Source: Cinclus cinclus
Taxonomy: Eukaryota > Chordata > Aves > Passeriformes > Cinclidae
NCBI RefSeq assembly: GCF_963662255.1
Contig: NC_085050.1
Span: forward strand, 7,869,334-7,933,333
Length of the DNA: 64,000 bases
Reading direction: 5' to 3'
Part shown: positions 1-19,391 of the stretch, piece by piece
Numbering within the stretch: position 1 is the stretch's first letter
How the letters are laid out: the number at the start of each line of letters is the position of its first letter
Notes under the pieces: model-generated
Databases searched by the model: none
Told to the model about the DNA's origin: nothing
Seen by the model: the letters and a program-made list of their open reading frames with translations, nothing else
Position numbers and translations under genes: made by a program

Positions 1-1599
1 ACTTTGGCATTTCTAATCTTGACTTTATCTGTGCGGGTGATTTGGATGTAATCACTTTTACTGGGGCTTAAGAAGGTCTCCACACCCAACCCTGCTGCCA
101 GTGGGATCTGCTGATCTTTCCTGTTTATTTGCCAGCTCTGTAGTAGCTTATCTGATCCTATTTCTGTTTCTGACATCCACTGGTTGAGAAAACATTTCCT
201 TTGGTTAGAAAACTAATGTCTCTGTTATTTTCAGAATATCACAATATTGTCTCATCTGACTCATACTCTGTTTTTACAGTTTATGAATTCACACCTCTTA
301 TTTAAGCAAAAAATAAGTGGGAGGAAACTGACCAGAAATCAGAAAGTAGAACTTTATTTTGAAGTCAGACGCAGTGAAAGACAGCCATCTGTGCAGCAGC
401 AGGCCCCCACGAGAGGGTGCAGGACACAGCCCATCTGGGTAACCTCAGCTTGAAATGCCCTGTCCATGCTCAGGAGGAGAAACAGGGAGCACAGGGCAAG
501 GCAGTGTGAGTCAAGGCAGCAGAACTGCAGCACCTGGTCCCAAGAGATTTGGTACTCCTGTCACGTGGGAGGAGATGGACATTGGTAGGATCAAGCCCTT
601 CACAGCTGGCACACAGGCTGGAGCAGCCCCCAGTGTCACCCACAGCCCTTTCTCCATGTCCTCCTGATACCAAATAATGCCACCAAATACCATACTGTCA
701 CCAAATACTTAAAACAGAGCCTGCTGCTGCCAGGGAAAGGCTCCTGCTGCTTGCTGAAGGGACTGCTCAGCAATGGACACGATCCATTACTGAGCTAACC
801 ACACCAGCATGACTTCATTATAAAGCTTCCCACTGCTGACTGTCCCTCTGATGCCAGCACACCTTTGGGGGACAGAAAATCAGTCCCACCATGGCTCCTT
901 CCTCTGGTCGATATGCCTGTCCTGAAAGGAACAAGGGGGAAAACACAGCTGACCTTTGCTGGTCTCTAAGTAAAGACTTGAAAGCAGGTAGCCACTGCTG
1001 ATGGGTTCATGCCATCACCCTCCTGGCTATCCCATCTCTCTGGACCAGACCTTCCAGCCTCTTCCCAGCAGAGCTAAGTTTTCATTAAATAATTAAGCAG
1101 ATTTTTCTCTTCAGAGCTTTTCTCTGTGCAATGCCTTACTGCTGGGTGCTGTTCAAACTCCTTGCTTCCTCAAGGCAGGCACTGATCTGGTGGAAATGTT
1201 TGCTGGAGAATCTGAATCAGCAAAGTGCAGTAAACCCCAGTTCTGCACATCCAAGGCATCCAGCCACATTGTGTGGGTATGTGCAGAGAGCAAGATCTGG
1301 GTCAGAGGGACAGCACAGACGTGTGAAGATACTTTCAGCCTAGAGCAGTGGTTTTCAGTCTGTGGGCTGGGGGCTCTTAAAAACACAACGTAAAATTACC
1401 CCAAAAAGGGCAAACTGAACTAATGTTTTAGCTACAGCTGCAGGTGGAAAACCACTGGCCTGGGAGAGTCCCCTCACTGAAGTCACTGACACTGACATAG
1501 CTGAATGAGTCCTGCCCAAATTCTCTGTGTCGTATGTGTGTAGCTGTGTGTGGGCAGCTCCCCACCTTGTCCTGACTGCCCTCTCTTGTCACCCTGCAG
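1..1599 (+). other. FGFR3: FGFR3 intron upstream of the transmembrane exon
   Basis: This is intronic sequence of FGFR3, ending in a good acceptor (pyrimidine-rich tract then CAG) at 1597-1599. I looked for the alternative Ig-III exons (IIIb and IIIc), which in other vertebrates lie shortly before the transmembrane exon, and found no open frame with the expected cysteine-containing Ig motif. They must lie upstream of the window. The only structured item is a short transposon-like element at 1346-1457, listed separately. Confidence 0.75.
1346..1457. mobile_element. hAT-like MITE (112 bp, 11-bp perfect TIRs)
   Basis: The element begins CAGTGGTTTTC (1346-1356) and ends with the exact reverse complement GAAAACCACTG (1447-1457). 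The start resembles the CAGTGGTT ends of hAT-Charlie type non-autonomous elements. The flanking 8 bases are gcctagag on the left and gcctggga on the right. They share their first four bases and five of eight overall, which fits an eroded 8-bp target-site duplication of the hAT type. The element has no coding capacity. It lies in an FGFR3 intron about 140 bp before the transmembrane exon. Family assignment rests on the terminal sequence and the duplication length only. Confidence 0.6.
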
Positions 1600-9495
<7,896 letters not shown>

Positions 9496-10534
9496 GGACT
9501 CCCAGGGCACGTGGACAGACGGACGGACGGGTGGGCAGCGTGCCCATGGAGGCGCGAGTGTGGGGCGCCAAGTGTGAAACCATAGTGAAGGATCTTCCAG
9601 TGGAACTCTGTGATGGTGCCTGGAGATTTGTGTTGCTGACAAGCTGTTCAGGGTAAAAAGAAAAAAAAAAGTAACTTTTTTAAAATATTTTTTTTTAATA
9701 TTTTTCTTTCTCCCTATTGCTGTATGAAAAGTCAAGAAGCACTGTTTGGCCTGAAGGAACTAATCTCTTGCCAAGATGATCTATCCTAGATGATTTTTTT
9801 TGTTTGGTTGTGTTTTTTTTTGTTGTTGTTTTTTTTTTTGTTTTGTTTTTTGGTCTTTTTGTTTACTTTTCATTTTGTTAGGGATTTTTTCTTTACCACG
9901 CAGAATGTTGAACCTGGGGGCTGCTGACCTCCCAGCCTCCGCACTTGCGTTCCGAGTGCCAGAGTAACCGTTCTGTGCCTGCAATACGAAGAAAAGAGAA
10001 AAAGAAATCTTCCTTTAAAAAGAAAAAAAAAAAAGAAACACATGCAAAAAAAAAAAAAAGGGGTGTAAAGAATGTGGAAATTCTTTGCTTATGCAATCTG
10101 TACATGAACCTTTTTGGTGGAGCTGAAAAGCCACGTTGCCTGCAGGGATTCATATATTTATAAAAATATCTATATTTTTGTTGTCGTCGTTTTTATAGCT
10201 TCATGATCATACTACCCAGCTACATAGAAGGAATCCTTTTTGGAAGAAGAGAAAACAAAGCTAAATGCAAATTTTCATGGAGAAATGAAAGTAAGAATAG
10301 TAAAAAAGATGGTCAAGTCATCTGGAGTGTCACCACCTTGGCCCTTGCATGGGGCTGGGAGCGATGGGTCCGTGCAGATCCCAGGGATGGGCAGAGACCC
10401 TGTGGGGTCCCTGGGGAGCAGAGCATCACCCACCTGAGAGAGGAGGGTGCCCTGAGACCTGGCTCCTGGGTGCCCACACGGCATCTCAAGTCACATCTTG
10501 ACCTTTGAGAGCAGCCATTTGGGGAGGAAAAAGG

Positions 10535-10540
10535 AATAAA
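10535..10540 (+). terminator. FGFR3: Possible proximal poly(A) signal of FGFR3
   Basis: AATAAA about 1.04 kb after the stop codon, followed by a T/G-rich stretch (ctcgtttttggggtttgcc) that could act as the downstream element. Use would yield a short 3' UTR lacking most AU-rich sequence. Confidence 0.4.
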
Positions 10541-10816
10541 TCTCGTTTTTGGGGTTTGCCTGTTCTTGCTTGCCAAGGGTGAGTGTGGGGAGCAGCTCCT
10601 CCGTGCACCCCTCGACGCCAGAGGTTTGGCTCCATCTACAAGCAGTGACTTGGAGAAAGAAGTTACGGGTACCTGTAGGCAAGAGCCTTTAACTTATATC
10701 AAAAAGGTTTATTCCAGAGAATCTGTGTATATATCTATAAATATATCATGTATATATATAAATAAATATATTAAAAGAAAAGAATGTATAATACTAATGC
10801 AACATAAAGCAGTACT

Positions 10817-10835
10817 GAGAGAGAGAGAGAGAGAG
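10817..10835. repeat. (GA)n microsatellite in FGFR3 3' UTR
   Basis: A perfect GA run of about nine and a half units inside the 3' UTR; potentially length-polymorphic. Confidence 0.9.
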
Positions 10836-11746
10836 TCTCAAAATACGAGCATTGCAATCTAGGATATACTGATCTGGGCAAAAAAAAGATGTTTTTGATT
10901 GTTTGTTTTATATCTTCACAGTTTTGTTTTAAAAATTGTACCTTAACATGTATATTTGTAAAGTTATTTATAGACATTAACATATCTGTTCATTGGTTTA
11001 AATAGCATAGCGTTACTGTAAACTTTAAATTTCACCAAACTTAAGGGTGGTTTTTTTAACTTATTAAAAATGGAGAAAAAATATATTAATCAAGTTTTTC
11101 ATTTGTGTTTATGGGAAATATTGAAAGAATGTATAGATGTACAGTCCTTTAACAAATTACATTTAATGTTATAAATATATATATGTATTCATTAAAAAAA
11201 TATTAGTTTATCCTGGATTGCAGTGAGCAAAGGTAAGTTTATTTTTCAATACATCACCAGTGGTTAAAACCAAACAAATAGCCAGCAGAGAGATGATTTT
11301 TACATATTTCAGAAAAACAGGGCCAAGAATTCTTCCATCAGTTTAACCACTGTGCATTAAGGGGGTGTGGGTGTTTATTTTTCTATTTTCAAATGAAGGT
11401 ATTCTTTGTGGTCGATTTAATAACAAGTATGCAGCAAAGTGAAATGTTGACTTTGGATGGTGCAGGGTAGGTTTTTTTCTCTTCCCTTTTGCCAGTACTG
11501 TTGTATTTTGGGCTTCAGAAATGCCATGTGAGCAAAATAGTGACACTGTTTGCAGGAGAGCTGCTGCAGCTGCATGTTTCTTTTGCATCTAACGCATTGG
11601 AAAGTGCCAGTGATGCCTGATTTTTGGTGTTTAGAATGCTGTGCTGTTTTGTTCCTCAATGCCAGATAGCTGTGGAAAAGCACAGGAGTGAACTAAAGCA
11701 TGTTAGCATGGATCAAGCTGACAGTGGGGGAGGTTTGGGCTGAGGA

Positions 11747-11843
11747 TTTTTTGTGGGTGGGTTTTTTTGGTGGTGTTTTTTTGTTTCTTTGTTTGTTTGT
11801 TTTGGGGTTTTTTTGTGGTTTTTTTTTTTTTTTTTTTTTTTTT
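11747..11843. repeat. T-rich low-complexity tract in FGFR3 3' UTR
   Basis: About 97 bases of T with scattered G, ending in an uninterrupted run of 25 T (11819-11843). In the mRNA this is a long U tract. It could be a CPSF/ELAV-type binding platform or simply a replication-slippage product. Confidence 0.85.
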
Positions 11844-12524
11844 GTCCAGAAGACTTCTTTAATGTACTACCAGAAAGAGGCAAAGCAAATTGCATCCTGA
11901 ATTCCTTCTTTTCATTTTTCTCTGGTGCATATTGCATATCAATGTTGCAGAAAACAGGATGGCAGCATCTCATTTAAAGATTTTTTTTCTTCTTAGAGCC
12001 ACAGAATCCATATCCTAAAATAAATAATTTATAGTTTGAGGTTACTTCAATGGAAGTTTGAGAAGGTAGATTTCTATAGATTTTTGTTTTGTTGGAATAA
12101 AAAAAATTTTTTTTGGTATTTTCTTACAAATGTCTGCTAATTGTGTACATTCCAAGTACTCGAAGCAAAGTTTTCCTGTACTGAGAAAAGAAAATGTACA
12201 AAACTGTGCATGGTTTTAAATGTTACTAGATATTATAAATATATATATAATTTATTGAGTTTTTACAAAATGTATCTGTTGTAGACTTGTTGACTTTAAC
12301 ATTTCTTATTCAATGCTTATATAGTTTTATAGCCTGGACTATTATCTTTAAAAAGCTTAAAAAAATTTAAAAGTTCCAATTTTGTTACATTTTATACTGT
12401 TGATGTTACAATCCACAGGTTTGCATAGTGTGATTTTTGCAATGAGCAACTCTGTTCAGTTTATTTTAATACTGTACTTCTGTGCCTGACAGCTGCAGCT
12501 GTCGAAGGTGTGAGATGAACACTA

Positions 12525-12530
12525 AATAAA
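12525..12530 (+). terminator. FGFR3: Likely distal poly(A) signal of FGFR3
   Basis: AATAAA in the context actaaataaaactattctg, followed by TTTTGTT. AT-rich UTR-like sequence stops soon after. A second AATAAA at 12583-12588 lies 58 bp downstream and could serve instead. Confidence 0.6.
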
Positions 12531-12589
12531 ACTATTCTGCTTTTGTTAACATGGGAAACTTACTTCTACCAAAAGAAAAAAAAATAAAC

Positions 12590-15500
12590 AAGTTGATACA
12601 TTTTGGGGTTTATTCCCAGTTGTGAGGGTCCTTTGCAAAACCAAGTGTTCCAGGCACTTGGACTTGTAGTGCCAGGAAGGTTTCATTTTTATAATGCCAC
12701 TTTGCGAGTTGTGGCCAGTTCAGGTTTTGTATTCACAACAAATTTATAGCAATTTTGGTTGAAGGGCAGTATTCTGTATTAGTGGATATATTTATAGCCA
12801 CACAAACCATTGTGTGCCAGGAGGTGTCAGCCCTGGCTTTGACTTTGGGGGGCTAAGCAAGGGAACTCAGTAAAATCTGGTTTTGCTGGTAGCAGACAAA
12901 GCAGGAGATGTTGCAGCTTGGGAAAATTTGGGCCAATCCTAGCAGCACTTTGATATAATACCAGTTCCTACAAGTGATCCTGTCGATCCTGCATCCCAGA
13001 CACCTGCATCTTGGCAGGTTTGCCTCCCTATGTACAGCCTGCCTACAGTAGCAAACCTTGGTGTTTTAAGGAGCTGGGCATGGAATGGCATGCGTCCAAG
13101 GAGGTTGTATCTATGGCACTGGGACTGGCACCAGCACTGTTCCATCCTAGATTTAAAAAAAGTAAAATTACATGGGGTTCAGGTAATTTCCTTGCCATCG
13201 TAAGAAAAGACATCATTCTTTTAGCACCACAGTGTTGTGAGAGGAGGCTTCCTACCTGAAATGAGTTGCTTCCATGCTTTAAGGACACACTTTAGTGGCC
13301 AACCCTGAGCCCTGCCCCAGCAGGAGCAGCATGGGCCAGAGGACAAGCCCTGGCCATCCAGCGTGACTAAGTGGCCTTTTGCTGGCTCGTGAGGAACTTG
13401 CTTCTTCAAGGTAGGCTGGTGGGGATGTTGTGCTCCATTTGCCGCCACCAGGACTGGAAAAGCAGGAGAGGGCCAGATCCTTCTGCAGTGAGCTGTGCTA
13501 CACACAGCTGGTCTTGAAAGCTTTGCCAATAGAAGTGTGCTGGGCAAGCAGCACAGAAGTCAAAGTCACAAAGAGGAAAGTCTGTCCTGGTGCAGTGGCT
13601 GACCTGCACATGGCGCTGGCTTGGTGTTTGCTTTCCCTCTTGGGTTTCATGATGTCATTCTTCCTCTGCTGGCCTTCACCCACAGCCGTGTTTGCTTGTG
13701 GCCTAAGAAGGAGAGGGTAATATTTTACTTTAATTGCCCTACAATGCATCCAGTTCTAAGCCTGGGATGAATATTTGCTGCAGCATGTGATGTGCATTGA
13801 GCAACGCACAAAACAACCTCAAGGAAAATTTTCAGATTTACTTGGCTGGGCTGTGTGACTGAGTGAACTTCCCACTGCAGCTCATCTCCCCTTCCGTGGC
13901 TGCAGCCTTCCACCCAAACCCAAAATGCCCTTTACACATGAAAGAGTTATTTTTCAAAGCATTAACAGATGTCTTCTTTCCTCTGTGGGTGACTACACAA
14001 ATAGAGCCTCTCACTGGCCGCCGTGATCTGTTTCATAGCAACATTGAAATAAATTCCTAAAATTGTGATTTATTTCCATTGGTCATGGCTCCATAGTGAG
14101 ACTGGGAGGATTTGGCAAAAGGAAGAAAAGTCTGAAGCCCTGCAAGCGTCACTAGGAGAAGGCAGTTTCCTGGTGGGTTGGTGCCATTTCAAACTCTCAA
14201 AGGAGGTGTTTCCTGCTGGTGACTCCTGAGCAAGTTCATCCCTTCCAGGGGCTATATAATCTCCAGAAAAGGGAATATGGGGACATGTGTTGTGCTTATA
14301 TGAAAAAGGAGACTAAAGGGTGAATGACAGCTCTGCTCAACACAGCAGAGCTCCTGACAACAGGAGGGCACGAGGGAACAGCCAGAGGAAATGCCAGGAG
14401 CTGAAGAGCTTTCATGGGCTTTGTGGCCCAGGACCATGGGCTCACCAGAGACAGGGAAAGGATTTGTCACTCTTGTTTATACCCTCTTTTTCCTTCACTT
14501 TCTCAGGCATGTTAGCTTTCATTTAGCTTCTCTGTTTCATAACCATCATGTTGTTTTTCACAAACAGCATCTCAGGTGTCAGTAACGTGTCAGGCTGAAA
14601 AAGCATTGTGCCCTGCCCCAACAAGATAATTATCTAAATACAAGAAAGAAATAATTGTTGTAGTGTGCAGTGTTGCAATCAGAGCCTCGTGGGGACATTT
14701 CTGCCCCCACACACCACTGGGTGATCACTTCTGATGGTACCCATTGAGTACCAGCCCTGTCCCAGACCTTTTACTTTTCTTGAGTGGTGGTGTCTGGCAG
14801 GAGCAGGGGATGGGAAAGCATGCAAGCAGAAGGAAGTATCAAATGTGCAAGTGGGATTGGCACAGGAATGATTTTGCTAAAGGCCAAAGTCTGCATCACA
14901 CTCACTGTCCATGATTTGCTCCAGGTTCCTCACCAGTGCAGGAAAAACTGGCATTTCCATCCAGGAGGAAGGACCCCAGCTGGGAGAAGAGAGCAGAAAT
15001 AAGGGACCAAACCAAGTGCATCTTCCAACCCAATGCTACATTCATGTAGGCATTGGGCACAAAATTTAAGCAGTAAGAGCAAGAGGAAATGTGGCACCAG
15101 GAGACCATCAGGTACATCCCCACCTCCAGGAGACCAGGGTGCACTCTCTACACACTTGGCCAGAAAAACAGGCAGCACAAAGTGATACTGGGCAGAACAA
15201 GATGGATAATCAGCACATATCCTCTCCAGTGATAACATCCCCTGCCTAGCCCTTGTTGCTGGCATTTAGCCAAATGTCATGCACACTAACCTCTGGGATT
15301 GCCTGGCCACCCTCTGCGTGCTCACTGGGATGGGGTGGGAGATGTTGCCACTGCCTTTCATAACAGGTAGGCACTAGGTTTGGGTTCAGCCAACCCTGAG
15401 CCAAAGGCAACATGGATGTTGGTGAAATGAGAGACTTCTAAATGTTACAAACTCTATTAAAGAGCAGGTTACAAGCAGGAGTGGTGAAACTTTTGGCTCA

Positions 15501-18316
15501 TACCAGAAAAAGCTCTTAATAGGAGAGGAGCAGAACCTGAAGTATGGACAGCAGAAAATCCATGCTGAGAAAGGCAATATAAAATATAGTACATCCCTGA
15601 AGGCTCTGCCAGACTGGTAGAACTGGAGAAAAAACCCAAATGAATTCTTGCAAATTCTCAGTGAAGCTGCCTCAAGGAGTTATATGCTTTGGAGAATAAC
15701 TTAGTGCTCAGACACCGCATGGAGCTCCTTGAAGAAGTGCTGTCATGCACTCCTGACATGTTCCTGCACAGCCAAAACAGCTGCCTGGACAACCAGGATC
15801 CAGACAGCAGCATGCCACTTTCCAAGGAGCCATCATGTTACTCTGTGTGGAAACTCAGATCCTGCCAAAGCTGCCTAAACCCAACAGAAGAGTAATCATT
15901 CCTCATCTTTCCTGGGTAGCACTGTTACCTTTTCCCCCAACAGAGAAAATAACTTAGTAAAGAAATGAGTCTTTCTATTGACCTTCCATAAGATACTTGC
16001 TCAGACTGCTCAGCAAGGCAAAAAACAAATTTATTGGTTTCAGCCAATTTTTCCACTTTCACACCAGTAATATTGAGGAGGCAGAAAAAGCCAATTTTCT
16101 CCCAAACAACAAATGAGCATGAATTTGCAGAAGTTTTCAAGCAGACCCTGCTATTAAATCTGCTTAGGGAATGTCTTCACATTGCAGCAGACAGATTTGT
16201 TTTCATCCTCCCGTGGCTCCCAGCAGCTTTTGTCTGTCCCACATCCATGTCTGTCCCACAGGAATGGCAGGCCCAGGGGTGATGGTGCCTGAGGCCATTC
16301 TGGAGGAACAAACTAAAAGAGCATTGACAGCTGCTCATTGCACATTACAGGGCTCCAGAGCAACCACCTTCCTGTCCTGGAGTGACATACACATATCTTC
16401 CACATGGGAAGAACATGTGCTTAAATGCTGACATGACATGGATGATGCCCACCATATTTTCATTCGTGCCTTCGTGCACCTCCATGAGGGCTGAGCAGCA
16501 GGACAGGATCAGCTCTTGAATGTGTCTAATTGATTCAGTTTGCCCAGTGCTTCAGAGGACATCCAATGCCAGTCTTAGGGTTTTGCCTAGTATCATCTTC
16601 CAGGGATGTCTTCTCCCATTTGATGACAGTTTCTTGCTTTAGCAGTGGTCTGGCCTCCACCACACAGCTCCTGGCCCAGCCAAGGGAATCCCAGCAGGGT
16701 GATAACTACAGGACCAAGGACCTTAAACCCTCAGGTTTAAGGAAACTGCTGAGCAGGCAGTGCTGAGCATGTCAGCACAAAGGCACGGAGATGTTCAGCT
16801 GGTAAAGGCAATATGGAAACGAAGGAGAAGAACAGAGAGGGCACAGGGATGGCGAAATCTGAGTCATCTCCATTAAAGGAGGGAAATTTCCAAGCTGTCA
16901 GATGGTTTCCTAAGAAAGATGCAATACCTTTCCAGTTACTTATGAGTTCATTGGGAATGTGCTGCTGCCAGAAAGGGCCACTCATTTACAGCGTGCATGT
17001 GAGAATTTCAAAGTTGTGGTAGTCTAAAGCCATCTGAGAGTTCTTATTGCACATGCAATGCAAATATCTGGTAATATTCTTTCTTGGACAGAAACCATGC
17101 AGCCAACTCTAACCAACACAGGAGATGAAGGAGGTAAATTTTAGGCCTTTTTGATCTGGCATTGTAAAATGCTTTTGTGGAAATGCCCTCCTCAGCATAT
17201 ACATTCCTATGGAATGCTTCTGTTGGAGGTTTACAGTTTACACATGCAAAACCTCTGCAAGTACCTCCCAAAGGCATTTATGGTCAAACACTGGGAGAAC
17301 ACCTGGACCCTCTTGATGAGACCATGCAGAGTCTCCCTCTTCAAAAAAGCCATTCCAATCTGAACAACCCTTATGCCTCAGCCTGGGGTGTATAAACACC
17401 CAAATAATAAAAATCATCTGCCAAAAAGCCCTTCACAAAGTACCCAAGGAAATATTAATATGACAAAAGCACATGAAAATTAGGCAATGCTTTTGCAATA
17501 TATATCGTCTTTTGGATAGCTCAAGAGAGAGGAGAGGATGTGCAACATAGCCCTGATGACCTGGGACTCCCATCTGGAAAAGCCAGACCACCAAGGTCTG
17601 AAACCAACATATCTGGCTCCTGGATAGTGCATTACTATGTGCTATAACTATTAGATTTAAAAAAGAAAAAAACGAAAAGTGAAAAAAGAAAAAAAGGGCA
17701 GATAAATGCAACATACCCTGTGAGGCTGATGCTGAACCATGACCCAACACCAAGATCCAGACAGGGCTGCTGGCTCCAGGCTGCAAGGGAGGAAGGCAAG
17801 GGAGCTCCCATCTCTCCTTGTACGGGCTGAGCAAAGAGGTTTATGATGAATGAGTGGAGCTGGACCTCCTGCAGCCAATAATAGCAGAAAATTGGTGTTT
17901 CTGCTCAGATGAGTGTCCGTGCAGAGGGCAGGAGGGTATCCCTGGAGCTCTGCCAGGTGGGCATCACTCCCCTTTTCTCTGCAAATGTTTTTTTTTTACA
18001 AATACATTGTAGTTAATATAGTGATACGTATATGCTAGCTAGGTACAATTTCAGCCTAGGAACAGCTCTGTTGTTAGGTAAGAATTCTGGGAAAATGGAT
18101 GCTTTTAGTATTGCTTACCAGTTTTATTGATGTTTACCACTAAGACTAATTCTGCTTTAAGCTGGAGAAAATCTGGGGATGGGCTGAAGCATTCTGGTTG
18201 CACTTCCTCCCATCTCTGCCTGTTCCCGCCTGTTAATTAATTGCGATGAGATTTTTTCATCAAAAGGGTCTCAGGGCATAGGAGATACATGCACACTGTT
18301 TAAATGTACTGTGCAA

Positions 18317-18361
<45 letters not shown>

Positions 18362-19150
18362 TTGTGATGTTCGCTTTTTTTCCTCTTTTAAAAAGATAAA
18401 CCGAAGGAGCCAATGAGAGCCTTCAGATACCAAGTTCATTTAATGCAAAACCTCACTATCGCTTTTCACTCTTTGAGAATTATTTTAAGGACATTTTCAG
18501 GAATTGAGTTTGCAAAAGCAAGGCTGTTACTGGATATTCAGAAAACAGAAAGGTAAGTTCTTTATTCATTACAACATTACAGAGTGTTTTTCCAAGTCTT
18601 GTACTCAAAAGTAGAATTTAAGAAATTTTACAAGGTAGAGAAAGAGTAAGAAATTACTGGCAAAAGGGGTTGCTCTGAGGTTACAGAATCCAAAATAATT
18701 TTGGTTGGATGATCAACAGCTAGTCAATTTTTCTGAATGCATCACAATCCTTATATCAGGAGTACAAACTCATATTTGCCTTGCCCAGATCAGTCTCATG
18801 GATTTTATGAACAGAGAAGAAGGTACAAACTGTATGAGCCCAAGGAGAGTGGGCAGCTCTCCAAAAGGGAGACACATCCTCATTATTACAGCCAGCCTCA
18901 AGGAACCCTATAAAACACCATAATTTCAGGTGTTAGGCAAAATTATTCCAGCAAAGCCGATAGAGGTTTGCTTGTGTGGGAGGGACTGGAGAAGCAAGGT
19001 CTCTGTGCATGTGTGGGCATGTAGGACAGGGCAGAAAAACTATTGTTTATGCAACATTAAAGTTGAGAAATTAAGCAGTCAAGCAATACAGCATTAGAGG
19101 TGAATGCTCAGGTGCAATGTTGCCTCCTGGTATTTAAATGTTGGTCATAA
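12590..19150. other. Intergenic region downstream of FGFR3, no gene recognised
   Basis: I found no splice-bounded open frame with protein-like composition on either strand. Short open frames here are unremarkable. An (ATT)n microsatellite lies at 18317-18359. LETM1, the usual mammalian neighbour, was looked for on the minus strand and not found. Confidence 0.6.
18317..18359. repeat. (ATT)n microsatellite
   Basis: About 14 perfect trinucleotide units of ATT/TTA. Confidence 0.95.
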
Positions 19151-19290
19151 CAGAATCACTGAGAATGGAAAAGAGCTTTAAGATCACTGGGGCCACCAGT
19201 TAGCCCAGTATCACTGTGACCACCACTAGACCATGTTCCCAAGTGTTTCTTAAACAACTCCAGAAAGGTTGTGCACCTCACTGTGATTCC
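19151..19290 (-). mobile_element. CR1 LINE 3' fragment (minus)
   Basis: It starts cagaatcactgagaatgg, followed by diverged words of a common CR1 3' end read in reverse complement: a 'ttaagatcactggggcc' block, 'accactagaccatgttccc', then 'aactccagaaaggttg'. The 3' terminus of the element is at the low-coordinate end, so the insertion is on the minus strand. Divergence is high. A run of 19 A lies about 80 bp further on (19372-19390) and is probably unrelated. Confidence 0.65.
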
Positions 19291-19371
19291 ATGCAATAAC
19301 CAAGATCTGTGAAATATGCTATAGCTGGGGTTGTTCAGTGGCAAGTCAACCTGTGATTATCCTGCAAAGGG

Positions 19372-19390
19372 AAAAAAAAAAAAAAAAAAA
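19372..19390. repeat. Poly(A) tract
   Basis: An uninterrupted run of 19 A. CR1 elements lack poly(A) tails, so it does not mark the end of the nearby CR1 fragment. Confidence 0.85.
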
Positions 19391-19391
19391 G

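Larger units (their letters stand above)
9496..12560 (+). other. FGFR3: FGFR3 3' untranslated region
   Basis: About 3.05 kb of AT-rich sequence follows the FGFR3 stop codon. It contains T-rich tracts (9796-9866, 11747-11843), A-rich tracts (9988-10060), a GA microsatellite and many AU-rich segments (ATTTA and TATTTAT words near 10,960 and 12,020), which in other mRNAs mediate decay. Internal AATAAA hexamers at 10535 and 12096 could give shorter isoforms. The end is placed just after the AATAAA at 12525 and is uncertain by tens of bases; another signal at 12583 would extend it slightly. Cleavage sites need transcript data. Confidence 0.75.

Noticed and set aside
1..1599. FGFR3 Ig-III alternative exons (IIIb/IIIc).
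   Set aside because: No frame with the expected EYTCLAGN-type motif and flanking splice sites is present; they must lie upstream.
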